Source of the DNA: Symbiodinium natans | Taxonomy: Eukaryota; Sar; Dinophyceae; Suessiales; Symbiodiniaceae | Reading direction: 5' to 3' | DNA length: 64,000 nucleotides | Assembly: GCA_905221605.1 (NCBI GenBank) | Contig: CAJNDS010002821.1 | Location: forward strand, 124,001-188,000 | Part shown: piece after piece, positions 19,255 through 29,317 of the stretch | Layout of the letters: every line of letters starts with the position of its first letter | Numbering within the stretch: the stretch's first letter is position 1 | The notes under the pieces: generated by a model | Database searches by the model: none | Told to the model about the DNA's origin: nothing | What the model saw: the letters and a program-made list of their open reading frames with translations, nothing else | Program-made: the position numbers and the translations under genes

Positions 19255-19490
19255 GATGAAGCTGGCGCTGCGCTGCAGCAAGAGCTGCAGCGCCTGCGAG
19301 AAGGTTTTGCTGCTGACGGCGTGGCTTGGCTGCGCGGGGAGCTCGCGAAGAAGACCGTCAAGCAGTTGCGGGCGCTGGCTGGGGCTGCGGGTGTGCAGCA
19401 GGGCTCTGGCACCGGCATGCGAAACAAACAGGAGCTTCTAGACGCTCTGTTGCAGTGCATATCCGAGCAGGAGGCGTCATGGGGAAAGCT
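19255..19490 (+). CDS. Helitron gene: SAP-like exon 3
   Basis: Starts after GAACAG at 19254, same phase as exon 2; DEAGAALQQELQRLREGFAA then WLRGELAKKTVKQLRALAGA and KQELLDALLQCISEQEASWG. The following intron is shortened relative to the other two. Confidence 0.55.
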
Positions 19491-19588
19491 TCGCTTTTGT
19501 CCTGCGCAGTGTCTCTTGACTCGGGCAGTTTCAGGCTCTTCTCACCCCCCTTTACTGCCCGCCACCTGACGTTTTAATCTTGCTTGCT

Positions 19589-20137
19589 TTTTTTGGCCTC
19601 GACGTCGTCGAGGACGATGTCAGCGCAGATGGCTTGAGGAGCTGGGTAGCAGAGCTCGGCGAAAGCGCGGCTCGGTCTCTTCGGGCCAGGCTTCGTAAAT
19701 GGCGCTTCCGAGGCGACGGGCCCAGCTTACAGCAACTGGCGGCGGAGTTGGGAGTCGCCTTCCAGAGTGTGAGCAGGAGCAATTTGACTGAGCGAATCGT
19801 CCTGGCATTGTGTCCTGCCGCTGCTCCGAGCGCAAGTGCGGACATCAAATACCACGTCTGGAGATCCCTCCGAGCAGCTCACGAAGCTGGAGCAGACACT
19901 GTTGCAGCGGTGGTCCTTGCTGCCCCTGACATCTTCGAGGATGTGAACTTGCGCAGACCTGCCGCTGCTTACTCGCTGGACATTACTGCCACAGTCTTTT
20001 GCGACAGGCATCTTTCTTCCGCTGCAGAGCAGCAGCTACTTGCGGAGCTGCTTTTGCAGGCTCTGCCGCATTGGCCAGAGGTAGATGTTGCGTTGGCCCC
20101 GGAAGTGAGCACTGCGTGGGAAGCTGCTGTAGCTTGA
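19589..20137 (+). CDS. Helitron gene: helical N-terminal exon
   Basis: About 180 codons, reading GLDVVEDDVSADGLRSWVAE, SLQQLAAELGVAFQSVSRSN and EQQLLAELLLQALPHW. No domain recognised; possibly a further SAP- or HTH-like part (LQQLAAELGVAFQSVSRSN has helix-turn-helix character). The frame closes with a stop at 20135-20137 inside what is probably the next intron. Confidence 0.5.
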   Translation, partial: FFGLDVVEDDVSADGLRSWVAELGESAARSLRARLRKWRFRGDGPSLQQLAAELGVAFQSVSRSNLTERIVLALCPAAAPSASADIKYHVWRSLRAAHEAGADTVAAVVLAAPDIFEDVNLRRPAAAYSLDITATVFCDRHLSSAAEQQLLAELLLQALPHWPEVDVALAPEVSTAWEAAVA

Positions 20138-20299
20138 GAGGAGTGAGAGTGCCATCTCTTTCTGCGCCTTTGCAGCAATGTCTTCTGGCCGCTGTGCTTG
20201 AAGATCGTGCAGATCAGCGAGCAGGTGAGCGTCAGAATTACTCTTTTTCTCACTTTTCTTGCTTTGCCGCCGTTTGTGCTGTGAATATGTGTGTAGCGT

Positions 20300-20450
20300 G
20301 CCGAGGTTGGTGGCGTTTAGCTGACTGCTCTGAGCGAACGGACCCCGTGGATGTCGCTCGTCGTCTTTGGTTGCTGGCCAACCTGGAGGCGGAGCCGCAA
20401 GTACAGAGCACGGACGGGTACGAGGACCGCAAGGATGTTATGGAGGCCAG
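20300..20450 (+). CDS. Helitron gene: short exon
   Basis: Reads WWRLADCSERTDPVDVARRL, WLLANLEAEPQVQ and EDRKDVMEA, then a GT at 20451 begins a 55-68-base intron (AG at 20504-20505 or 20517-20518). Splicing to 20506 keeps frame with the next exon. The 5' boundary is not certain. Confidence 0.4.
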
Positions 20451-20505
20451 GTGGGGGGGCGTCTTAGAACTGCGACATGATGCCTCGCCCTCTGTTGCTT
20501 CTTAG

Positions 20506-21320
20506 CTTGTTTTGCGAGGCAGTCCTGAGCGTCATCCAGCACAAGTATCAGACCCGTAAGTTCGACCAGGGCGACACCACCGTGCTGCGCGCCCTGATGC
20601 GTCGCTACGGTTGGGAGCGACGGACGCAGCCCGGCGAGCCATGCCGCTGGTCCCAGACGTTCGCCCACGTGCGAAAGCCCGAGGACTGGTCGCAGTTTGC
20701 TTGGTTCTTGGCCACGGAGCTCCTGCACCCGCTGGCCGGCCTTGGCGTGCGCGAGCTGCACAGCCCCAACGCAGTGTCGGAGGAAAGGTCTCGCGAGGAA
20801 AGTATAGACCTCGCAGTGCTCTCTTTGCGGGACGACCTCGTCTCTTGGCAGGTTGTGGAAGGGTGTTCTCGTATCCCTTCGGTAGAGGAGAACCCTGTCT
20901 TGGCCAAGCGCGCGGAAAAATATTACACTGGGGGCGATTATGTCCCCTTGGAGGATCTGGTTGGAGACGCGAACCAAGTCGTCATGGGAGCGCTGAGGCT
21001 GCTGCAGGACCCGCAGAAGTCTCTGACGCGGAAGCTGGAGCGTGTCGCTGCGCTGCTGGATTGCTCTCCGACCTTGCCCGCCGTGAATGAAGCTGTGTCC
21101 GGCCACCTGCTGCGCTCTTTCTCGGACGACCCTTCAGTACTTTCTGAAAGGTACTGCTGCCGCTTGTGTGACTTCAACTGCCAGAACCTCACAGACCTTA
21201 AGGAGCACATTGTGAGCAGTCATTGCGTGCGTTCTCTGGATGTAGAGCGAGCTTTCGTGGAGTACCGCAAGAAAATCCTGGCAATGGTAGCGCACAGAGG
21301 TCCTGTGGCCCCTTGGCACA
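20506..21320 (+). CDS. Helitron gene: C2H2-finger exon
   Basis: About 270 codons. Contains VIQHKYQTRKFDQGDTTVLR, a helical middle (SREESIDLAVLSLRDDLVSW) and near its end a classical C2H2 zinc finger YCCRLCDFNC followed by LTDLKEHIVSSHC (two Cys three apart, two His near the end) at about 21152-21227. Zinc fingers before DUF6570 are common in Helitron proteins. Confidence 0.6.
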
Positions 21321-21398
21321 TGCAATAGCCTTCTACGTGTCTTTTGCCTGTCATGTCAAGTGTACGTGTCTGACGCTTTGTCGTGCTTGAACGAGTCA

Positions 21399-22064
21399 GG
21401 TGCCTGAGATGAGCCGCCAGCGTACAATCGCAGCCAACTTCGACGAACAGCTGCGCTGCCCTCCTGGAATGCACGCTGGCCGAGCGGAAGGGGGTTGTGT
21501 GGTTTGCGCCCGTCGCTTCTGGGTTAACGAGCTGTACCCCATGGTCCTGTTTCAGCCACCGGACGCAGACATGTCTTCAATCGAGGTGCCCTCCGGTGCC
21601 GAGACAGTATTGCCGAGTCAGCAGGCTCGTCTGTGCCGATTGCTGGGCATCGATCGGTACGCCGAGCGCTGGCCACAGATACCTCTTTCCGAACTTCAGG
21701 CATCCGCTGTCCAGCACCCGTACATGGAGGGACAGTATCTGTTGCTGCATCGACGGCGCATGCCAGCATCACCCTCGGACCCTTGTACGGTTTGCCGAGA
21801 GTGTCGCAGCAGTTTGAAATGCTCCGTTCTCATGCTTCCAAGGCACGCGCTGGCTAACGATCTCTGGATCGGACGCTCTCTGCCCGAGCTGAGCAACCTG
21901 TCGCCTGGAACAAAGCGGTTACTCCCTCTCGTGCGGGTCTGCATGCAGGTGACGGTTTTGCAGCCGCTGTCGCTACCGCGCGATGAGAGGCAGAAGGGAT
22001 ACATCGGCAACACGATTTTCCTTCCACAGGCCGGCCCTGGAGCTATTCAGGCGACTCTGCCCCC
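21399..22064 (+). CDS. Helitron gene: DUF6570 exon
   Basis: Begins after an intron ending GAGTCAG at 21398. CxxC pairs (CVVCARRFW and CTVCRECRSS) lead into the DUF6570 pattern: MLPRHALANDLWIGRSLPEL, LLPLVRVCMQVTVL and RDERQKGYIGNTIFLPQ ending in ATLPP. The frame breaks at a run of six C (22060-22065); one more C would join it to the next segment. This is either a real frameshift or a base-calling error. Confidence 0.7.
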
Positions 22065-22065
22065 C

Positions 22066-22965
22066 AAGACCAGGACATGGCCGAGAACATCTTGTTCGTT
22101 CTTGTCGGCCAGAAGAAACAGGAACTGAAGTCCAGCAATGTCTTGCAAGCTCCCAGAGACGAGTACGTTGCAGCCGTGGAGAAACTTCGGACGACCTCGC
22201 CTTACTACCGTTCGGTTGCTCTGGACCCGGGCAGACTCCAGGACAGCGTGCTGGAAGGCTGCGTTTTGGAGACTGCCGTTGACAGCTACTACTTGGCCCG
22301 TGAACTCTTGCAAAAGGGGCCAGCTGACGCGCAAGGGCAAGCTGAGGAAGACGAGCGCGAGGAGCAGCCTGCCGCGCCAGCCGGTAGCAGCTCGGAGGAC
22401 GCTGTCTTGCGAAATCCACCTGCTGCGCTGGAGTCAGGTCATCTCGTGTCTAGTATCGTTGGCCTCAACGATGACTCAGACCAGGGCAACCGCTGGCTTC
22501 GAGTCTGCCGCGATGTGGAAGAATTGTGCCGTCGCAAGCCGCGGCAAGACTATACCGAGGCTGAATCGGTTCTTCGCAATCGGGCTCAAAACGACTTGGG
22601 TCCTGAGCAGGCAGATGCCGGGGGCTTGTTGGGCCGCGAGGGAGCTCAGGAGCAGCGCGTGCTGAGCCGCGTGCGAAGGGTGCAGTCGCTAGCTAACAGT
22701 GTGGAGCACGAGCGCCAGGCTCAGGGCCAAATGTTCGAAGTGCGACCTCAGAAACTTGTGGTGCCCTCTCGCGACGAGCCCATGAACATGTTTCAGCCGG
22801 CTACCTGGGCCATGGCATTCCCGGATCTTTTCCCCTGGGGAGACGGCGTGCCTTTCGTCAAGCGCGAGACTGGCATGGAGGCAGGCGAAGTCTTTCGGTA
22901 CTTGCTACTTCGTGAGGAGCTGGCGTATGGAGATAGCGCCGAGACGCCCCTTCTTCCTCGTTGGA
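22066..22965 (+). CDS. Helitron gene: linker to Rep domain
   Basis: ENILFVLVGQKKQELKSSNV is the end of the DUF6570-type region. An acidic linker follows, and the exon ends with FQPATWAMAFPDLFPWGDG, the conserved lead into the Helitron Rep N-terminal domain. It includes an in-frame copy of the 17-base core (22398-22414), translated DAVLRN. The exon ends near 22965 (AETPLLPRW); the next exon is in another frame. Confidence 0.7.
22398..22414 (+). repeat. 17-base core 1 (in Helitron exon)
   Basis: Exact core GACGCTGTCTTGCGAAA. Arms GCAGC 22387-22391 and GGA 22394-22396 pair with GCTGC 22422-22426 and TCC 22415-22417. In frame: DAVLRN. Confidence 0.85.
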
Positions 22966-23088
22966 GTCTGTCCGCATCCCGGTCGTATTAAGATTTGGTT
23001 AGGTCGAACTTTGTCCTTGATAGTATATTGAATCGCTTTTGGACGCTGTCTTAATTTGCTATATCTGTATAGCGACAGTTGCGTGCCA

Positions 23089-24275
23089 GGAACAGCTCTT
23101 GCCTGTCATGTACGACACCAACCGCCGACTTTCTCTCATGCGCACATCGAAAGCATACGTCAAACGGAGCGGCTTCAGTCGGCACTGCGCCATGATCGCC
23201 TCGGTCAGCACGGAGCAGCTGCTGAAGGCTATGGCGTTGCACGGCGAGAAGGCCGACATACGTGAGTTGTTGCGCTCACCGGATGTGGATGTGTCGCTGA
23301 AGCGCGCGTTAGGCGGCGTGCTGCAGGCCAGCGCCAGTGTCCTCGGCACAGAAGGACATCGCAGTCAAATTCGACTTCGAGGCCATGCGGCTGGCTGGCA
23401 CTACGGCAACGCGCACGTCTTCATGACGCCCAACCTCGCAGATTCTCGCGCTGCCCTGCTTCTGCAGCTGCACACGCAGGGCGTGGATGGGCAGGTGGAG
23501 AACTACGAGGTTTCTTTGGGTTGGGATCTGGAGCAGCCTATTCTGCCGTGCGTGACCGCCATGCGTCGGATTCTAGCTGCCGACCCCGTGTCTCAGGCGA
23601 GGTTCTTTGACCTCATGATGACCCTATTTTTCGAAGAAGTCTTGGGATGTTTGCCGCCCTTCAAGCGAGCCAGCTTTAGGGCGGGTCAGGCCGGGGTCTA
23701 CGAGGACGGTTTCGCCGCATCGACCTTCCCAGGCTGCTTTGGGGACATCGCTGCTTTCTGCGGCCCTCTGGAGACACAAGGACGCGGGTCCATGCATCCG
23801 CACATCTTGATCGTTCTCCTGGGCCACGACCTGGCCAGCCGTTTGCGATGCATGATGGCCAGCTCTGCGCGAGGCGAGCTGGTCATCGAGCTGGAGCGGT
23901 GGCGCGCAAAAGTCTTGGAAGCTGCATGCCGGATTCGGTACGACAGCCAGCTTGCGCTGGCGGCGCAGCTGTCCGTCGAAGCCTCGCCGCTTCCTCTTGG
24001 CGAACGCCAGCGGGAGTCCGCGGGAGAGCAGTACGCTGATGTTCCGGCTGGGCCTAAGGAGTTGGACGGCCACGAGCTTGCTGCCAACCAGAGCGCAGAT
24101 GCGGGCCCTTTGCGTTTGACAGGCTGCTACAATTCCCTTCGACCGGCGTATCTTCGCCGCGGCCGCAGTGAAGATGCAATGCCTGGCTCCGAATGGTCGC
24201 GGCAGCTGTGCAAAGATTATCGGCGCCTGGTGATTCAAAATCACTTCCACAAGTGCACGAAGTCCTGTTTCAAGA
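23089..24275 (+). CDS. Helitron gene: HUH Rep domain
   Basis: About 395 codons. Contains HYGNAHVFMTPNLADSRAAL (the F-x-T-x-N Rep motif 1 region), ARFFDLMMTLFFEEVLGC (motif preceding the catalytic site) and GRGSMHPHILIVLLGHDLA, where HPH at 23795-23803 is the metal-binding H-x-H of HUH nucleases. The exon ends with HKCTKSCFKK, first half of a Cys-rich segment continued in the next exon. In Helitrons this domain nicks and rejoins the transposon ends. Confidence 0.85.
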
Positions 24276-24414
24276 AGCTGCGCGTCTGCGCTTGAGCTGT
24301 TGCATGTAGATGCGCGCGCATGCGTTCTCAGGTATGACATGCAGTTCGCCTTGCAAACACTTGCTGCACTGGAGCCTGCTGTGTTGCATTGTGTGTTGTT
24401 TCTGACTAGCCAAG

Positions 24415-24905
24415 GAAGTCGTCGAAGGGCCACCGCGGATGTCGCTTCGGTTGCTTTCATTTGGAGCTGGTGACCGAGACGGATGACAAGGGCGAGGAGA
24501 AGGCGCGCGTAAGATGTCGCAAGGGCTGGCCTCGGGTGCCGCGCGCTCGCTTTGCTGCTCTTCCTCGTGCGCATGACACGTTGCCGCAGCAAGAAGCTGC
24601 GAAGAACGAGGCGCCGCACGCTTTTCAGCCCCAGAGAGATCATCCCTGCGAGGGCATGTCGAATCCGACAGCACAGGTTTGCATGAGATGCAATGTGGAT
24701 GTAAAGTATCTTGGACGATGTCTTTGCAGAGAAGATCTGGAGAAGTTGATGGCCGAGGGCGAGCAGCCGCAAGCCGAGATGGAGGAAGAGCAGAATGTCC
24801 CGCGTGTCCACGCAGACTCCAAGCACAGGCATCTGGATGCCTGCCTACTCAGGCTGATCGTCGATATGTTCCGAGACATGCAGGAGAGCAAGAGCACGCC
24901 TATCG
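24415..24905 (+). CDS. Helitron gene: Cys-rich Rep segment
   Basis: Opens in frame with KSSKGHRGCRFGCFHLELV, completing the C-x-C-F-K ... C-R-F-G-F-P type motif of Helitron Reps. Further on, VCMRCNVDVKYLGRCLCRED and KHRHLDACLLRLIVDMF. Ends near SKSTPIGE, followed by a pyrimidine-rich intron (about 24906-25016). Confidence 0.7.
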
Positions 24906-25016
24906 GGGAGTTGTCGTTTTGCTCTGCGTACTTGTTCCTCTTCCTGGTTTGTTTTTCCGCTTTTTAGTTTGGCGAGTAGGTGCCCTTGTGATGGAAGTAG
25001 CCCCCGCCGCCACCAG

Positions 25017-25735
25017 GATGTTCAATTCTACACCGGCGAGTACGCAGCCAAAAAGTTTGAGATTTCACGATCCCTGCTGCCCGAGCTGTTTGCAGGAATA
25101 CAACGCCTGGAGCAAGAAGAAACCGAACGTCAACGTCAAGACAGCGAGCAAGACGCAGAGAATGCGGAAGCTCAGCCCGCTGCGCGGTCTCAAGCCACGC
25201 AAGCTCGTGCGTTGAGTATACTGCGCCGTTTGGCTTTCGGCATGCAGCGCTGTGTCGCGAAGTCAAATGGCGAGATGGCGTATCAACTGTTGTTTCAGCA
25301 GGAGCAACTCGTGAGCTACAGCGGGTACAACATGTTTTTCCGTTTCATCCCGTACGCCATCCTCAAGGCTCGCCAGGTGGCGCTGGAAGAATTGGCCCAG
25401 TTGGCGCCTCACTTGCGCGTTATTCCGTTGGAGCCAGAGGAGAATCCAGAAGCAAAGGAGGTTCCGTTGCTGGAGGTGGCTGAGGTGGAAGACGCTGATG
25501 CGGCTGCCCCTGCTGGTGAGCACGCCCGACGCACGCATGTCGTCTCGTACAATCAAAAAGATGATTATGTGCATCGTGGCCCCAGCGCTGTTCTGGCTTG
25601 CATGTCATTAGTGAACTACTCCCGGTTCGTGCGGCGTGTGCCTCGCAACAAGGCCGGCCGCGTAGACTTCCTGCGCTTTTTCCCCTTCGATGAGCACTAC
25701 GGGCCATATTCCTCTTCTGTCCAGGCCAGGTTGAT
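25017..25735 (+). CDS. Helitron gene: Rep catalytic Tyr segment
   Basis: Immediately after the intron comes DVQFYTGEYAAKKFEI. Tyrosines at 25029-25031 and 25041-25043 are separated by three residues, as in the two-Tyr motif of Helitron Rep, with the Lys that usually follows. Then SNGEMAYQLLFQQEQLV and DDYVHRGPSAVLACMSLVNY, the conserved stretch linking Rep to the helicase. Ends near SSSVQARL; intron 25743-25828 begins GT and ends GCTGCAG. Confidence 0.85.
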
Positions 25736-25828
25736 AAGGTCATGTGTTGTTTTTTGTGTGTTTCGTCGCACACGCCCTGTCGTCTTCTAGACAGTGCCGT
25801 TGGAATTTGGTGCTCGTTGTTGCTGCAG

Positions 25829-26575
25829 GAGCTTCGAGTTGCCGACGACAACGTGGTCGTGCCCATGGATTTGCATTGGCCTCCAGAGAACGAGAAGGAG
25901 AAGCTTGCCTGCCACATGCTTGGACTGTCTTTCCCATTCTCTCGTTGCTCTGGTCTTGAAGATTGTGCCGATTCCTGGAAGTGTTTCCAGTGCCATGACC
26001 TGGAGCTGCGAGAAGATCAGGGCTTCGCGCGATGCCGGTTCTCTCCCATCTGGCGGCACTGGCGAGCCTGCATGCAGCTGCGCAAAGCCTTGGCGCAGGA
26101 GCGGCTCCTGGCCGGAGCAGCGCTGCCATGTCTTCGGGATGTGGTCGGCCTTCGCGAGTGGTTTCCGACAGTCATGTCTGAAGCCCGCGCGGAAGACGGT
26201 GCGCCCGGGGCTCGGGAGGACGCTGTCTTGCGAAATGTCGCAGACGCGGGCGCGTCGTCTTCGGCAGATCTTTCGTATTTCCTCATGTGGTGTTGGGGTA
26301 AGCTTTTTCGAGATCGCCGCAGTGCATTTCACGACCTGCCACGAGTGCACGAACGAATTTGCTGGTTTTTGGACATTCCATGTGGATTTCACTACAGTCA
26401 ACTCACTCCTCTCGAGCACATGTCTTACGTGCAAGACACATGGCTGGACAGATTGGCTTTGCACCATGCTGCGAGACAGATCAGCAGCAGCCAGCGAAGA
26501 GCAGAACGCTTTGCGTACGTCAGCAAAGCCGAGGAGGATGGGGAAGAGGCGAGGACAGAAGAGAAGCACGGTTTG
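25829..26575 (+). CDS. Helitron gene: Rep-helicase linker, part 1
   Basis: Starts ELRVADDNVVVPMDLHWPPE after the CAG. Cys/His-rich middle (SRCSGLEDCADSWKCFQCHD). A core copy is in frame at 26219-26235 (REDAVLRNVAD), inside a 16-bp stem. Ends near RTEEKHG before the intron GTTTGTAAGG to ATGACAG. Confidence 0.65.
26219..26235 (+). repeat. 17-base core 2 (in Helitron exon)
   Basis: Exact core. Lies in the loop of a 16-bp stem, 26192-26207 with 26247-26262, including two G-T pairs. In frame: DAVLRN. Confidence 0.9.
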
Positions 26576-26659
26576 TAAGGTTTTCTTCCGGTGCGGGTGG
26601 GGGAGGGGGGGGAGGGGGGAGAGTTTTGTAATCCGACTTCCTGCCTGCATCATGACAGG

Positions 26660-27019
26660 ATGATGCTGGGCCCGTGGACATCGAGGGCGACCTGGTGCCA
26701 GAGGATCTCGAGCACGAGGATGCCATCGAGCGTGCGGAATGCGCCCCACACTTGGTGTCCATGGATGCTTTGGCAGAGGTTTTGTTTCGCGACAAGGAGT
26801 GGAAGAGCGTAATGGCAGGACGCGAGAACAAGACGAAGGAGGCGCTGTACTGCTTGAAGCGGGTCGTGGAGGATCTTGGCGGCTTGCCAGACGTCAAGGT
26901 GACAGGTGCCGGCGAAAATTTCCATGGCGCTGGCCTGCGAAGGGCTTGGAGGCACGGCGACGCCCAGGCGGCTTTTGAGCAGCAGCATCGGTATTTGGAG
27001 AAGCTCGCAGGAGGCTGGG
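26660..27019 (+). CDS. Helitron gene: Rep-helicase linker, part 2
   Basis: Starts DDAGPVDIEGDLVPEDLEHE; acidic helical segment followed by LFRDKEWKSVMAGRENKTKE. Ends LEKLAGGWAG, then a 58-base intron beginning GTAGGTGTG with a T-rich tract and ending GTGGCAG at about 27077. Confidence 0.65.
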
Positions 27020-27077
27020 CAGGTAGGTGTGTATTCTTGGGCTTGTTTTTTTTGCTTTCTTAGTGTCGGGAGTGGCA

Positions 27078-27738
27078 GGCGAAGCGGATGATGCCGAAGA
27101 GCGTGAGGCGGAAGAGTCAGACATCGACTGCAACGATGTCGTCCAGGACGAGGAAGCAGATCTGGACGCAACAGCGGATCCTTTTCTGGCTGCGCTGAAT
27201 GCGCAAAATTTGCGGCCCCGCGAGTATGCCTTGAAGCTCATCGAGGCAGGATTCCACAAGTCTACAGGCGCATTTTTCGTGCAGCCTAGCATTTTGGAGT
27301 TGCGTGTCTGCTTCTCAGCTCAGGAGCACACGCTGAATGAACAGCAGATCCGCGCCGTGGCTCCTGTCGTGCACATCGTGGATGAGATGTGGGCGAAGAG
27401 AACAGACGCAAGCAGTTGCAAGGCCGACGGCCAGGTCACCGAGCGCGTGAACTGTCTGTGGCTCGGCGCGGGCGGCAGCGGCAAGACCTGGGCCTACACC
27501 CGAGTGTTGCGCCCGCTGTTTTTGCGTTTCTTTGGCCAAGACAGGTTCGTGGCGGGCGCGCCCACCCATGCTGCCGTGAGACTGCTTGGCCGAGAAGCGC
27601 GGACGCTGCACAAGCTGGCCAACGTCAACCCCAGCGCCGGTTTGGACCGCAAGTCCATCCGGTCGCAGAAGGCCAAAGAAGACGCCTTGGAGAGACGCAT
27701 CGCGAAGGCGATGGCCGCAGCGCCTCGGTCGCAAAAGA
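27078..27738 (+). CDS. Helitron gene: Pif1-type helicase, first part
   Basis: After an acidic lead, LNEQQIRAVAPVV (Q-motif-like) and the Walker A GAGGSGKTWAY at 27465-27497, then motif Ia APTHAAVRLLGREARTLHKL. Ends about SQK before a short intron whose 3' end is CGTGCCAG at 27787. The helicase unwinds DNA during rolling-circle transposition. Confidence 0.85.
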
Positions 27739-27787
27739 CTGTTACTGTTCCACTGCACATCATGTCTGTCGTGTTGCGTCGTGCCAG

Positions 27788-29317
27788 GTGATCGACGAGC
27801 TCTCCATGACCCCGCCTGACGTGTACCACGCAGCCGGCTATCGCTTTACCTTGCAGCGCAGCGATGCCTTGGCGCTGGATGTTTCCTCCTACTTGCAGGA
27901 ATGGTTCGGTCGCATGCCCATCGGCGTGCAGCTTGGGGATTTCTTGCAACTGCGGCCGGCAGCGCAGAAGAGTCTCTGCGAGTGGCAGGAAGCATCCTCC
28001 GCTATCGACACGGTGGAGCTTCAGAACGAAGATGAAGACGACCCCCGGCAGCAGGAGAGCAACTCCTCGGAGCTCGGACGCTTGCTCTTCAAGAACTCTG
28101 CACGCATTGTGGTCCATTTCACGGGCACGGGGCGGTTTTCAACCTGCGCATCGGGGCAGTCCTTAGTTCGCATTCTGACCCACATGAGGCAGGGCACTCG
28201 CTTGCCAGATGAGCTCTGGCAGGAGTTGCAAGCTCGAGTGTGGCGAACCGAGAGCTTGGGCGGCAGGGATGGTCTTCTGTCGACATACTGGGGTGGCTTG
28301 GCTTGGGAGCAAGTTGCTCGCCTGCAGCACATACGGGCCATTTTGGAAGCTCGCGCGGCGCAGCAGCAGCTTTACTTCGTGCAAGCGATCGACAAGGCCA
28401 CCAAAGGTCGCAGCCTTTCGCCGGAGCAAGCAAGCGCTGCGCTGAAAGTGGTCAACATGACCAAAACCGGGTACCTCATAGGCATGTGCCCCTTGTTCGT
28501 CGGCATGAAAGTCCGCATCTCGTGCAATCTGCCTGAAGCTCTTCTCACAAGGGAGCTGCCTTGCACCGTACGACGCATCGAGCTGCATCCGAAGGAGCCG
28601 GCAGTGGACGCCAGCGCAGCCTGCGTCGTGCTGCGTTACCAGCCACTGGCCGTGCTGGTGGAGGTGGACGACAAGGAGTATTATGAACTGCAAGTGCCTG
28701 GTCCTGCGGCTGTTCCCAAAGGGCACTTCTTCGTGCGTCCGGTTTGCGACACCAATGGCTTCCCTGTTCAAGTTGGCAACGAGCCAAAACTCCATGTCGT
28801 GCGGAAGCAGGCTCGTGAGACGGAGCGTCGAGGGTTCAGTAGCATGTTTATTCTTGAGTGTCGAAACCAGACAACCCTGTGGCAGGTGCCCTTGGCGCCG
28901 AGAGAAGTTCTCACGCACTTCGGGCTACAAGGAGTCACTGCTCATCGTGGACTGGTGGCTTTTCTGAACAAGCCCTCTTGGATGAAAGATGCCGACTACG
29001 CTTTGGCGCTGTACGTCATGTTGTCCCGCCCAACGAAATTGTCGGACCTGATCATCGTTGGTCTGCCTGACCGAGATTGCTTTGAAGGATTCTTGCACGA
29101 GCACAACGGCACGCTCGTTGAGAGAATGCGAACCTTTGAAGCAATGTCCGCTCAGAGCATGCGTAATGCTCAAGCTTACGTCACCAGGTTAGCTTGGCAC
29201 CAGAACGACTATGTCCGGGGCGTCCTTGGTGACGACATGCGCGGAGAAGCCGCGAGTGGTAGTTGCCTGAAACGGCGACGCGTGACAGGCAAGAGGCCAC
29301 CTACGGAAGCTTCTTGA
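27788..29317 (+). CDS. Helitron gene: Pif1-type helicase, second part
   Basis: Opens exactly with the Walker B region VIDELSMTPPDVYHAAGYRF, then motif III PIGVQLGDFLQLRPA, VHFTGTGRFST, LVRILTHMRQGTRLPDELW, a beta-barrel-like insertion, and motif VI ALYVMLSRPTKLSDLIIVG near 29006-29062. Ends with a basic tail (LKRRRVTGKRPPTE) and TGA at 29315-29317. All SF1B motifs appear intact. A GC-rich hairpin begins on the base after the stop. Confidence 0.9.
   Translation: MIDELSMTPPDVYHAAGYRFTLQRSDALALDVSSYLQEWFGRMPIGVQLGDFLQLRPAAQKSLCEWQEASSAIDTVELQNEDEDDPRQQESNSSELGRLLFKNSARIVVHFTGTGRFSTCASGQSLVRILTHMRQGTRLPDELWQELQARVWRTESLGGRDGLLSTYWGGLAWEQVARLQHIRAILEARAAQQQLYFVQAIDKATKGRSLSPEQASAALKVVNMTKTGYLIGMCPLFVGMKVRISCNLPEALLTRELPCTVRRIELHPKEPAVDASAACVVLRYQPLAVLVEVDDKEYYELQVPGPAAVPKGHFFVRPVCDTNGFPVQVGNEPKLHVVRKQARETERRGFSSMFILECRNQTTLWQVPLAPREVLTHFGLQGVTAHRGLVAFLNKPSWMKDADYALALYVMLSRPTKLSDLIIVGLPDRDCFEGFLHEHNGTLVERMRTFEAMSAQSMRNAQAYVTRLAWHQNDYVRGVLGDDMRGEAASGSCLKRRRVTGKRPPTEAS

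Noticed and set aside
23042-23052. GACGCTGTCTT in the intron before the Rep exon as a 25th core
   Set aside because: Only 11 bases match and no arms pair; could be chance or a decayed copy.
23624-24832. 402-codon minus-strand frame opposite the Rep exon
   Set aside because: Antisense shadow in G+C-rich coding DNA; the plus strand holds the HUH motifs.
25787-26749. 320-codon minus-strand frame
   Set aside because: Shadow of the Helitron linker exons, crossing an intron with good GT-AG ends on the plus strand.
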